Assembly: GCA_033795365.1 (NCBI GenBank)
Contig: JARYGU010000008.1
Location: 124,001-188,000, forward strand
DNA from: JARYGU01 sp033795365
GTDB lineage: Bacteria; Pseudomonadota; Alphaproteobacteria; Rhizobiales; Rhizobiaceae
Length of the DNA stretch: 64,000 nt
Direction of reading: 5' to 3'
Both the position numbers and the translations under genes were made by a program. Shown piece by piece: positions 44,477 through 52,850 of this stretch. How positions within the stretch are numbered: position 1 is the stretch's first letter; the number at the start of each line of letters is the position of its first letter. The notes under the pieces were generated by a model. That model was not told where the DNA came from. It ran no database searches and worked only from the letters and a program-made list of their open reading frames with translations.

Positions 44477-45979
44477 ATGAGCAAACGAATCTTCTCCACC
44501 ACGCCGCTTTCATTCGCAACGCCCGCCCCTTTTGAAGCGCAGTCCTTCGACGATCCCGCGGCAGCGGTCGATGCGCTCCAGACGCTCTACGACCGCAACA
44601 CCGCCTTCCTTACCGACGCTTTCGTCTCGCTCGGCAAGGCCGGCGCGCCGCAGAAGCGCTTCCGCGCCTGCTATCCGCAGGTCAGTGTCGAGACGACGAG
44701 CTTCGGCTATGTGGATTCCCGCCTTTCCTACGGCTATGTCTCCTCGCCCGGCGTCTATACGACGACTGTCACCCGGCCGAAACTCTTCCGCCACTACCTC
44801 AAGGAACAGCTCGGGCACCTGATGCGCAATCACGGCGTGAAGGTCATCGTCTCGGAATCGACGACGCCGATCCCGCTGCATTTCGCCTTCGGGGAAGGCG
44901 CCTATGTCGAGGCCGAAGTGGCGGAGAACATCGACCTGCCGCTGCGCGACCTCTTCGATGCGCCGGATCTCACCAATACCGACGACGAGATCGCCAACGG
45001 CTCCTACGAGCCCGGCCCCGGCGAGCCGCATCCGCTCGCGCCCTTCACCGCGCAGCGCATCGACTATTCGCTTGCCCGCCTCAGCCACTACACCGCGACG
45101 AGCGCCGAGCACTTCCAGAATTTCGTTCTCTTCACCAACTACCAGTTCTATGTCGACGAGTTCTGCGAATGGGCGCGCCAGCAGATGGCCGAGGGCGGCA
45201 ACGGCTACACAGCATTCGTCGAGCCCGGCAACATCGTCACCCACGCGGGCTCGGACGAACCGAGCTCCGACCTCACCATCGCGCGGCTGCCGCAGATGCC
45301 CGCCTACCATATCAAGAAGAAGGGCCATGGCGGCATCACCATGGTCAATATCGGCGTCGGCCCCTCCAACGCCAAGACGATCACCGACCATATCGCCGTG
45401 CTGCGCCCGCATGCCTGGCTGATGCTCGGCCATTGTGCGGGCCTCAGGAACAGCCAGACCCTCGGCGACTATGTTCTGGCGCATGCCTATGTCCGCGAGG
45501 ACCACGTTCTGGACGACGATCTGCCTGTATGGGTACCGATCCCGGCGCTTGCCGAAGTGCAGGTCGCGCTCGAAGGGGCGGTCGCCGAGGTGACCGGCTT
45601 CGAAGGCTACGACCTGAAGCGCATCATGCGCACCGGCACCGTCGCCACCATCGACAACCGCAACTGGGAGCTTCGCGACCAGCGGGGGCCGGTCAAGCGG
45701 CTGTCGCAGTCGCGCGCCATCGCGCTCGACATGGAATCGGCGACGATCGCCGCCAACGGCTTCCGCTTCCGCGTGCCCTACGGCACGCTTCTCTGCGTCT
45801 CCGACAAGCCGCTGCACGGCGAGCTGAAGCTTCCCGGCATGGCGACCGCCTTCTACCGCCGGCAGGTCAACCAGCACCTGCGCATTGGCATCCGCGCACT
45901 CGAAAGGCTCGCCGGAATGCCGACGGAAAAGCTGCATTCCCGCAAGCTCAGAAGCTTCTTCGAGACGGCGTTCCAGTAG
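44477..45979 (+). CDS. amn: AMP nucleosidase
   Basis: 500 residues, the usual length. The N-terminal regulatory domain is followed by the PNP/UDP-like catalytic domain: GGITMVNIGVGPSNAKTITDH, LMLGHCAGLRNSQTLGDYVLAHAYVRED and DMESATIAANGFRFRVPYG. It cleaves AMP to adenine and ribose-5-phosphate and is allosterically controlled by phosphate and ATP. No operon partner. Confidence 0.95.
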   Translation: MSKRIFSTTPLSFATPAPFEAQSFDDPAAAVDALQTLYDRNTAFLTDAFVSLGKAGAPQKRFRACYPQVSVETTSFGYVDSRLSYGYVSSPGVYTTTVTRPKLFRHYLKEQLGHLMRNHGVKVIVSESTTPIPLHFAFGEGAYVEAEVAENIDLPLRDLFDAPDLTNTDDEIANGSYEPGPGEPHPLAPFTAQRIDYSLARLSHYTATSAEHFQNFVLFTNYQFYVDEFCEWARQQMAEGGNGYTAFVEPGNIVTHAGSDEPSSDLTIARLPQMPAYHIKKKGHGGITMVNIGVGPSNAKTITDHIAVLRPHAWLMLGHCAGLRNSQTLGDYVLAHAYVREDHVLDDDLPVWVPIPALAEVQVALEGAVAEVTGFEGYDLKRIMRTGTVATIDNRNWELRDQRGPVKRLSQSRAIALDMESATIAANGFRFRVPYGTLLCVSDKPLHGELKLPGMATAFYRRQVNQHLRIGIRALERLAGMPTEKLHSRKLRSFFETAFQ

Positions 45980-46004
45980 GGTTAGGGAGCCGCTTCGTCA
46001 CCGG

Positions 46005-46988
46005 CTACACGGTATCCTTCGCAAGCCGGCGCTTGATCGCGGCGAGGACCAGCGACATACCCGCGCCGAGGAAGGCCGAGACGATGATAAGCAGATGCAT
46101 GCTGACGGCCGCCTTGCCGAGAAGGTCCATCGCGGCCTTGTCGACAGGAGCGCCGAGTGCGACGGCGCCGGCGACGATGCCGGCGGGATAGGTGCCGACG
46201 CCTCCCGGCGCATGGAAGGGCAGCACGGACGAAAGCTCGCCCCCCAGCGCACCGCCGAAGCAGGCGCTGAGCGGGACGATCCCCATCACCGCGAGCCCCC
46301 AGGCGAAAACGACGACCTTGACGCCCCAGTTCAGGAACGTCACCGCCCAGGCACGGATGAAATCACCCTGCCCCGCCGGAAGGCCCGCCTCCAGCTCCTC
46401 GACGATCTTGAGCGGCTTGCCTGCGAGCCGCCGCCCGGCAAAGGAAAAGAGCGGCCCCTTGATCTGGAAGCAGAGAAGCGGCGCGACGAGGAAGGCGAGC
46501 CAAAGCAGCCATTCGCCGCCGGTCGAATGCCCGCCGCGCAGCACCAGCCCGACGCCGGCTGCGGCAAGCAGCGCATGCAGATCGAGAAGCCGCATTACGA
46601 GCAGGGCCGAGGTCCCCTTGAGAAGCGGCACGCCGAATTCGGAGCGCATGAGCAGGGGAAAGCTCGTTTCCCCGCTCCTGAAGGGCAGCATTATGTTCAG
46701 GAGATTATGGAGCTGCGCCAGATGGAAAAGCTCGATGAAGCGGCCGGAGGTCTCGCGCGGGAAATAGGAATAGAGCCGGTAACCGCGCACGAAATAGGTC
46801 GAGACGAAGAGCAGGAGCGCCAGCAGGACCGGCCCGAGCCCGACCGCTTCCCACGTTGAAAAAACGGTGGACCAGCCCCAGAAATACTCCACGAATCCGG
46901 CATAGAGGACGACGCAGGAGACCGTCAGTAAGGCCATACGGTGACGGGTCCAGGCCGAAGCCGGCTGCTTTTTTTCTATTTCTTCCAT
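46005..46988 (-). CDS. Flippase-like (LPG synthase TM / UPF0104) membrane protein
   Basis: About 327 residues from ATG 46988 (MEEIEKKQP); a longer frame to 47024 is less likely. Eight or so membrane helices, with the motif LNIMLPFRSGETSFPLLM and PFHAPGGVGTYPAG typical of the AglD/UPF0104 family, proposed to act in lipid-linked sugar translocation or cell-envelope lipid handling. It is divergent from the GT2 gene; the first ATGs of the two would overlap (46986-46989). Association with the GT2-GT39 genes suggests the same glycan pathway. Confidence 0.82.
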   Translation of the reverse strand: MEEIEKKQPASAWTRHRMALLTVSCVVLYAGFVEYFWGWSTVFSTWEAVGLGPVLLALLLFVSTYFVRGYRLYSYFPRETSGRFIELFHLAQLHNLLNIMLPFRSGETSFPLLMRSEFGVPLLKGTSALLVMRLLDLHALLAAAGVGLVLRGGHSTGGEWLLWLAFLVAPLLCFQIKGPLFSFAGRRLAGKPLKIVEELEAGLPAGQGDFIRAWAVTFLNWGVKVVVFAWGLAVMGIVPLSACFGGALGGELSSVLPFHAPGGVGTYPAGIVAGAVALGAPVDKAAMDLLGKAAVSMHLLIIVSAFLGAGMSLVLAAIKRRLAKDTV

Positions 46989-47079
46989 GAAGGGGCCAAA
47001 AAACCGGGGCTGTTGCGCTCGCAATGGGCTTCGTATAACAAACGGCAGCTCAAAAACCAGTGTTTTCCGGAGTCCTCCC

Positions 47080-48087
47080 TTGCAACATGTCGACCTTGCG
47101 GCCGAGCCGCAGACTACGCAGCATTACGACGTAGAACTTTCGCTGCTCGTGCCGGTCATGAACGAGGAGGAGAGCCTCAACCCGATGATCGACCGGATCA
47201 TCAAGGCGATGAAAGGCTACGACAAGACCTGGGAACTGGTGCTGGTCGACGACGGCAGCACCGACCGCACGCTCTCGATCGCGCGCAGCTATCTCGGGCG
47301 CGAAGGCCTGGACCTCAGGGTCATCGAATTCCAGCGCAATTTCGGCAAGGCCGCAGCCTACCAGGCCGGCTTCGACGCGGCGCGCGGCAAGTATATCGCG
47401 ACGCTCGACGGCGACCTGCAGAACGACCCCTATGACGTCCCCGGCATGGTGGCGGAACTCGAGGCGCGCGATCTCGACCTTCTCGCCGGCTGGCGCAAGG
47501 CGCGGCAGGATGCGCTGGTCCTGCGCAAGATTCCCTCCTGGTGTGCCAATTACCTCATCGGCAAGGTCACCGGCGTCCACATCCACGACAATGGCTGCGG
47601 GCTCAAGCTCTACCGCTCCTCGATCATCAAGCAGGTGAAGATCCTCGGCGGCATGCACCGCTTCATCCCGGCCTGGGTGGCGAGCGTGGTGCCGAGTTCG
47701 CGGATCGGCGAGATGGTGGTGACGCACCATCCGCGCCAGTTCGGCGAATCGAAATACGGCATATCGCGCACGATCCGCGTGTTCCTCGACCTTCTCTCGG
47801 TGCTCTTCTTCATGCGCTTCAAGGCGCGGCCGGGGCACTTCTTCGGCACGATCGGTCTTCTCCTCGGCGTCGTGAGCTCGCTTATCCTGCTCTATCTCTT
47901 CTACGTGAAGTTCGGGCTTGGCGAGGACATCGGCACGCGGCCGTTGCTTCTCGTCGGGGTAATGCTGTTCCTCTCCTCGGTGCAGATGATCACGACCGGC
48001 ATCCTCGCGGAACTCGTGACGCGCAGCATCGGCGGCACGAACGGTCCGAGCTATATCGTGAGGGCGACGTTCCAGAACGAAGCCTGA
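47080..48087 (+). CDS. GT2 polyprenyl-phosphate glycosyltransferase (RgtE/DPMS-like)
   Basis: 335 residues from TTG 47080, chosen because GGAG lies seven bases upstream; an ATG at 46987 would start inside the divergent gene. The catalytic GT2 domain has SLLVPVMNEEES, VLVDDGSTDRT, EFQRNFGKAAAYQAG and the DxD-type TLDGDLQNDP. Two C-terminal membrane helices follow (IGLLLGVVSSLILLYLF, LLVGVMLFLSSVQMI). Such enzymes place a sugar on undecaprenyl or dodecaprenyl phosphate on the cytoplasmic face. The next two genes are the expected acceptor transferases. Possible product: dodecaprenyl-phosphate galacturonate, as for RgtE. Confidence 0.85.
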   Translation: MQHVDLAAEPQTTQHYDVELSLLVPVMNEEESLNPMIDRIIKAMKGYDKTWELVLVDDGSTDRTLSIARSYLGREGLDLRVIEFQRNFGKAAAYQAGFDAARGKYIATLDGDLQNDPYDVPGMVAELEARDLDLLAGWRKARQDALVLRKIPSWCANYLIGKVTGVHIHDNGCGLKLYRSSIIKQVKILGGMHRFIPAWVASVVPSSRIGEMVVTHHPRQFGESKYGISRTIRVFLDLLSVLFFMRFKARPGHFFGTIGLLLGVVSSLILLYLFYVKFGLGEDIGTRPLLLVGVMLFLSSVQMITTGILAELVTRSIGGTNGPSYIVRATFQNEA

Positions 48088-48090
48088 GCC

Positions 48091-49581
48091 ATGAAAGCGG
48101 TCCTCGGCGTTCTCGCCTGCTATTTCCTGCTGAACGTGCTGCTGCGTGTCGAGCTGCCGCATGTCCTGGAGCTGGACGAGGCCGAGCAGGTCTTCTTCTC
48201 GCAGTGGCTGCAGCTCGGCTACAGCTCGCAGCCGCCGCTCTACAACTGGATGCAGAAGGCCGTCTTTTTCCTGACCGGCCCTTCGCTTCTCGGCCTCAGC
48301 ATCTTGAAGAACGGGCTTCTGTTCCTCTGCTACGTCTTCTATGCGCTTGCCGCGCGCACAGCGCTTGAGGACAGGCGGCTGCAGATCGTCGCGGTGCTCG
48401 GCCTGCTGACGCTGCCGCAGGTGTCCTTCATGGCGCAGCAGGATCTCGCGCACACCGTCGGCCTGCTGGCGGCGACCTCGCTTTTCCTCTACGCCTTCTT
48501 CCGCATCGTGCGCAGCGCCGATCCGGCCGCCTATGTCCTGCTCGGAGCGGCAACCGGCCTGGGCTTCCTCACCAAATATAATTTCGTGCTGCTGCCGCTT
48601 GCCGCTCTCGTCTCCATCCTGCCGGAGAAGGATCTGCGGGCGCGGCTTTTCGACTGGCGGATTGTTGCGACCGCCGCCATCGCGGCGGCGATCGTGCTGC
48701 CCCATGCGCTCTGGTTCCTGGGGCACCTCGACGTCGCAACCGCCGAGACGCTCGGCAAAATGACCGACGGCGAGGCGCAGGGACGCATCGCGCGGACCTT
48801 AACCGGCCTCGGCTCGCTCGCCGTGGCGATCGTCGCCTTCTCGGCGCTGGCCATGGTGATCTTCGCCGCGATCTTCCGCGGGGAAACGGTCCGCGTACTG
48901 ACGGCCGGAAACCGGCTGACGCGCATCGTGGAGCGGATGCTGCTCGTCATCCTCCTCGCGCTCGTCGTCGTGATCGTCGCGACCGGCACGGTCAAGATCC
49001 GGGAACGCTGGCTCGATCCGTTCCTGCTCGTACTGCCGCTCTATCTCTGCCTGAAGATCGAGGCGGCCGGCGCGGCGGACCGCATCCTGCGCAAGGGTCT
49101 TCTGGCGATCCCCGCCGTCGTCCTCCTCCTGGTCCCGGCGATCCTCTATCTGCGCGTCGCGGCCACACCGCTGATCGGCGACTACACCAAGATCAACACG
49201 CCGTCCGACCTCTTCGCCGAGACCGTCACGAGAGACGTGAAGCCCGGCCTCGTCGTGACCGACGACCGGCTGCTTGCGGGCAGTATCCGCCTTCATCTCC
49301 CGGACGTTCCCGTTCTGACGGAAGACCAGCCCGGTTACGAGCTTCCCTTCACCACCACCGCCGACAGGCCGATCCTGCTTGCCTGGTCGGCGGACGAGGA
49401 GGACGGCGAGGACATTCCGCAGGGGCTTTCCGAATTCGCGGCCGGGATCGGCATCACACATGCCGCCACCGCCGCGCAGATGCTCGAGCTGCCGTTCCAT
49501 TACGCCATGGACCCGCAGCCCTACCGCTTCGGCTATGCATGGGTCTATCCGCCGTCACCGGCCGGCGCACCTGACGAGTGA
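48091..49581 (+). CDS. GT39-type (ArnT/Rgt-like) membrane glycosyltransferase 1
   Basis: 496 residues, three bases after the GT2 stop. It has about ten or more membrane helices and the PMT_2 signature HVLELDEAEQVFFSQWL, with the catalytic Asp in ELDE, then GYSSQPPLYNWMQ. A periplasmic C-terminal domain follows. Members use a polyprenyl-phosphate sugar to glycosylate LPS core, lipid A or proteins. By analogy with Rhizobium RgtA-D, a galacturonosyl transferase acting on LPS core or lipid A is plausible, but the donor sugar is not decided by sequence. Confidence 0.85.
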   Translation: MKAVLGVLACYFLLNVLLRVELPHVLELDEAEQVFFSQWLQLGYSSQPPLYNWMQKAVFFLTGPSLLGLSILKNGLLFLCYVFYALAARTALEDRRLQIVAVLGLLTLPQVSFMAQQDLAHTVGLLAATSLFLYAFFRIVRSADPAAYVLLGAATGLGFLTKYNFVLLPLAALVSILPEKDLRARLFDWRIVATAAIAAAIVLPHALWFLGHLDVATAETLGKMTDGEAQGRIARTLTGLGSLAVAIVAFSALAMVIFAAIFRGETVRVLTAGNRLTRIVERMLLVILLALVVVIVATGTVKIRERWLDPFLLVLPLYLCLKIEAAGAADRILRKGLLAIPAVVLLLVPAILYLRVAATPLIGDYTKINTPSDLFAETVTRDVKPGLVVTDDRLLAGSIRLHLPDVPVLTEDQPGYELPFTTTADRPILLAWSADEEDGEDIPQGLSEFAAGIGITHAATAAQMLELPFHYAMDPQPYRFGYAWVYPPSPAGAPDE

Positions 49582-49603
49582 TGCGAGGGAAAGGTTTCCT
49601 GAC

Positions 49604-51118
49604 GTGATCGAGACGCTGAGGCGGAATCCTGCCTTTCTCTACCTGCTCATCCTTTCCTATTTCGCCCTGCAGGTGATCTTCCGCCTGAGCCTTCCGCCGT
49701 CCCTCGAACTCGACGAAGGCCAGCAACTCTTTCTCGCCCAGTGGCTCTCTGTCGGCTATGACAGCCAGCCGCCGTTCTACAACTGGCTGCAATACGGCTC
49801 GGTGCAGCTCTTCGGAAACTCCGTCGCGGCGCTCTCCCTGCTGAAGAACGCCATGCTGTTCCTGTGCTATCTCTTCTACGGGATGACGGCGAGCCTTCTC
49901 CTGCGCAACCGCGACCTCGCCATCATCGCCACGCTCGGGCTGATCACCATCCCGCAGATCAGCTATGAGGCCCAGCGCGACCTGACCCACACAGTGGCGG
50001 TCGTCTTCGCGGCCTGCCTTTTCCTCTACGCCTTCGTGCGCACGCTGAAGACGCCTTCGTTCTCCGGCTATCTCCTCACCGGCGTCGCGATCGGGATCGG
50101 CATGATCTCGAAATACAATTTCGCGTTGCTTCCCGCCGCTGCTCTCGTCGCCATCCTGCCGGAGGAGAATTTCCGCCGTCGCCTCTTCGACCCGCGCATC
50201 ATGGTGACTGCGGCGGCAGCCGCCGTCATCATGGCGCCGCACGCATTCTGGTTCTTGCAGAACACCGGGCTGGCGACGGAGCGGACGCTCGGAAAGATGA
50301 CGGAAGGGGAAAATGGCGGACTGTTCTCGCAGGTCGCCGATGGGCTGTTCTCGCTATCGGCCGCGACAGCCGGTTTCTCGGCGCTGACCGTCGTTCTGTT
50401 CATGGCCATATTCGGCAGGAAATTCCTTCCGGCGCTGCGGGCGCAGAACGAGTGGACGCGGCTCATCGAGCGGATGCTGCTTGCGATCCTGATCGCCATC
50501 GTCGGCATGATCCTGTTTGCCGGAACGGACTACATCAAGGACCGCTGGCTCGCGCCTTTCTTCGTGATCCTGCCGCTCTATCTCTGCCTGAAGGTCGAGA
50601 CCGCGGAGATCGACATCGCGGGCAGCCTTCGGCGCGGCCTGTGGGTGGCGGGCGTGCTCGCCGTCGCCGTAACCGCGGTGCTTTATCTGCGCGTGCCGCT
50701 CGCCGCCTGGACGGGCGACTACCAGAAGGTCAATATTCCCTTCGGCCCGGCGATCGAGAAAATCCTCGCCGAAGAACCTCATCGGCCGGCCGTCATCGTC
50801 GCCGACCGCCAGCCGCTGGCCGGCAATATCCGCCTCCACGTTCCTGACATCCCGGTGCTCGTTCCGGGCTATGAACAGCTCGAAACCCACGCCTGGGACG
50901 CGGACAATCCGGTCCTGCTCGTCTGGCGGCGGGACGGCAGGGAAAACCCGCAGCGCGTGAAGGTTCTCGACGACTGGCTGAAAAGCCACCCTGCCTATGC
51001 GTCCCTGCCCCTGGTCGTGAAGGATGTCGGCGCGCCCTACCACTACGGCCGGGACGGCGACCTCTATCACTTCGGCTATGCCTGGATCTATCCGCCGGAC
51101 GAAGACGTCGGGCCTTAG
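49604..51118 (+). CDS. GT39-type (ArnT/Rgt-like) membrane glycosyltransferase 2
   Basis: 504 residues from GTG 49604, preceded by GAGGGAAAGG and 22 bp after the first transferase. A clear paralogue: SLELDEGQQLFLAQWL, GYDSQPPFYNWLQ and LTHTVAVVFAACLFLYAF align with the same positions. The ELDE catalytic motif is intact. It probably adds a second sugar from the same donor. The operon ends at a RIME-like palindrome. Confidence 0.85.
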   Translation: MIETLRRNPAFLYLLILSYFALQVIFRLSLPPSLELDEGQQLFLAQWLSVGYDSQPPFYNWLQYGSVQLFGNSVAALSLLKNAMLFLCYLFYGMTASLLLRNRDLAIIATLGLITIPQISYEAQRDLTHTVAVVFAACLFLYAFVRTLKTPSFSGYLLTGVAIGIGMISKYNFALLPAAALVAILPEENFRRRLFDPRIMVTAAAAAVIMAPHAFWFLQNTGLATERTLGKMTEGENGGLFSQVADGLFSLSAATAGFSALTVVLFMAIFGRKFLPALRAQNEWTRLIERMLLAILIAIVGMILFAGTDYIKDRWLAPFFVILPLYLCLKVETAEIDIAGSLRRGLWVAGVLAVAVTAVLYLRVPLAAWTGDYQKVNIPFGPAIEKILAEEPHRPAVIVADRQPLAGNIRLHVPDIPVLVPGYEQLETHAWDADNPVLLVWRRDGRENPQRVKVLDDWLKSHPAYASLPLVVKDVGAPYHYGRDGDLYHFGYAWIYPPDEDVGP

Positions 51119-51167
51119 CGCAAATCCCTTATATCACAAGGCCATCGCATATTGCTGGCTTGCCGGA

Positions 51168-51203
51168 CTTCTCCCCTCCTCCCCGGCGGGGAGGGGGGAG
51201 AAG
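51168..51203. repeat. RIME-like palindrome
   Basis: A near-perfect GC-rich palindrome, CTTCTCCCCTCCTCCCCG against CGGGGAGGGGGGAGAAG, of the same type as the element after iolE. It lies 49 bases after the glycosyltransferase stop and could act as a 3' hairpin. Confidence 0.75.
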
Positions 51204-51286
51204 AGGGAGTGCGCCGGACTGGCCATACGCAATGCCTTACCTGGGATCGATAAGGACTATGCGCAAATTCTAAAGTGTTGCTGCGT

Positions 51287-52663
51287 TCATTGCGCTGTCA
51301 GCATCTTCCAGGCGTGATCGAGCCCCTTGCGGGTGATGTCGATCATCTGGTCTACCTCCGCATGGGTGATGACGAGCGGCGGCGAGGCGAGCATGCGGTC
51401 GCCGGTCGCGCGCAGCACCAGCCCGTTTTCGAGGCAATGGTTGCGCACGGCGATGCCCGCCGCATCCTTGTCCTCGAAGCGCCGGCGCGTCGCCTTGTCC
51501 TCGGCAAGCTGCACGGCGCCCATCAGGCCTACGGAGACCACCTCGCCGACCAGGGGATGGTCCTCCAGCGACTTCCAGCCGGCGGCGAAATAGGGACCGA
51601 TATCGTCATGCACACGCTCGACCAGCTTCTCGTCCTCGATGATGCGCAGGTTCTCAAGTGCTGCGGCGGCGCAGACCGGATGGCCCGAATAGGTGAAGCC
51701 GTGGTTGAAGTCACCCACCTCCTCGACCAGCACGTCGCCGACCCTGTCGCTGACCATGACGCCGCCGATCGGCAGGTAGCCGGAGGACAGGCCCTTGGCG
51801 ATCGGGGCGAGGTCAGGCTCGACGCCGAAATGCTGATGGCCGAACCAGTGGCCGGTGCGGCCGAAGCCGCAGATCACCTCGTCGGAGACGAGCAAGATGT
51901 TGCGCGCCTTGCAGATGCGGGCGATCTCCGGCCAGTAGGTTTGCGGCGGGACGATCACCCCGCCCGCGCCCTGGATCGGCTCGGCGACGAAAGCCGCGAC
52001 ATTCTCCTCGCCGAGCTCGTCGATCTTCTCCTCCAGCTCGCGGGCGGCCTTCAGGCCGAACTCGTTCTGGGACAGGTCGCCGCCCTCGCCGTACCAGTAG
52101 GGCTGGCCGATGTGGTGGATACCGGCGATCGGCAGATCGCCCTGCTCGTGCATCCATTTCATGCCGCCGAGCGAGGCGCCTGCGACGGTCGAGCCGTGAT
52201 AGCCGTTTCGCCGCGCGATCACGGCCTTCTTGGTCGGCTTGCCGAGCGCGGCCCAATAGACGCGCGCCATGCGGAACCAGGTATCGTTCGCCTCCGACCC
52301 GGAGCCGGTGAAGAAGACGCGGTTGATGTTCGGGCCGGCGTGGGAGACGATCTTCTGCGCCAGCAGCACGGCGGGCGGCGTCGTGGTGCCGAAGAAGGTG
52401 TTGTAATAGGGCAGCTCGTTCATCTGGCGGACGACTGCGTCTGCGATCTCGCGGCGGCCATAGCCGATATTGACGCACCAGAGGCCGGCGAAGCCGTCGA
52501 GATAGCGCTTTCCGTGATTGTCGAAGATGTGGCTGCCCTCGCCCCGCTCGATGATGCGCGTGCCGGCGGCGTTCAGCTTCTTCATGTCCGAGAAGGGATG
52601 CAGGTGATGGGCGGCATCGAGAGCGCCGAGGTTGGACGGGACGGCGGAAGATATGGATGACAT
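51287..52663 (-). CDS. Class III aminotransferase, SpuC-like
   Basis: 458 residues from ATG 52663 (MSSISSAVPSNLG), with AAAGG six bases upstream. The PLP-binding Lys is in APIAKGLSSGYLPIG. Other landmarks: FTGSGSEANDTWFRM, FVAEPIQGAGGVIVP and SDEVICGFGRTG. The DAAHHLHPFSDMKKLNAAG start and GYHGSTVAG are typical of putrescine- or omega-amine:pyruvate transaminases of the SpuC type. It is divergent from a glutamine-synthetase-like gene, an arrangement common for polyamine use. The precise amine is not known. Confidence 0.88.
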   Translation of the reverse strand: MSSISSAVPSNLGALDAAHHLHPFSDMKKLNAAGTRIIERGEGSHIFDNHGKRYLDGFAGLWCVNIGYGRREIADAVVRQMNELPYYNTFFGTTTPPAVLLAQKIVSHAGPNINRVFFTGSGSEANDTWFRMARVYWAALGKPTKKAVIARRNGYHGSTVAGASLGGMKWMHEQGDLPIAGIHHIGQPYWYGEGGDLSQNEFGLKAARELEEKIDELGEENVAAFVAEPIQGAGGVIVPPQTYWPEIARICKARNILLVSDEVICGFGRTGHWFGHQHFGVEPDLAPIAKGLSSGYLPIGGVMVSDRVGDVLVEEVGDFNHGFTYSGHPVCAAAALENLRIIEDEKLVERVHDDIGPYFAAGWKSLEDHPLVGEVVSVGLMGAVQLAEDKATRRRFEDKDAAGIAVRNHCLENGLVLRATGDRMLASPPLVITHAEVDQMIDITRKGLDHAWKMLTAQ

Positions 52664-52850
52664 GGAAGCACCTTTGCGCGGAAACATTTCGGGACCGGAT
52701 GCGGGAATCCGGCGACTCTTCCGGGCCTGATTGAACGGCAGGACAGAATGCGATACGAAAAATGCCCATGTAACAGTCGTTTGGCAAGAGATCGGCCGTC
52801 GAATCCGGCTCCTGTCCGAGCATCCGCAACCCGCCCGAGACGTAGCCAAC

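Noticed and set aside
47050..48726. 558-codon minus-strand frame
   Set aside because: Antisense to the GT2 and GT39 genes, with charged shadow-like composition.
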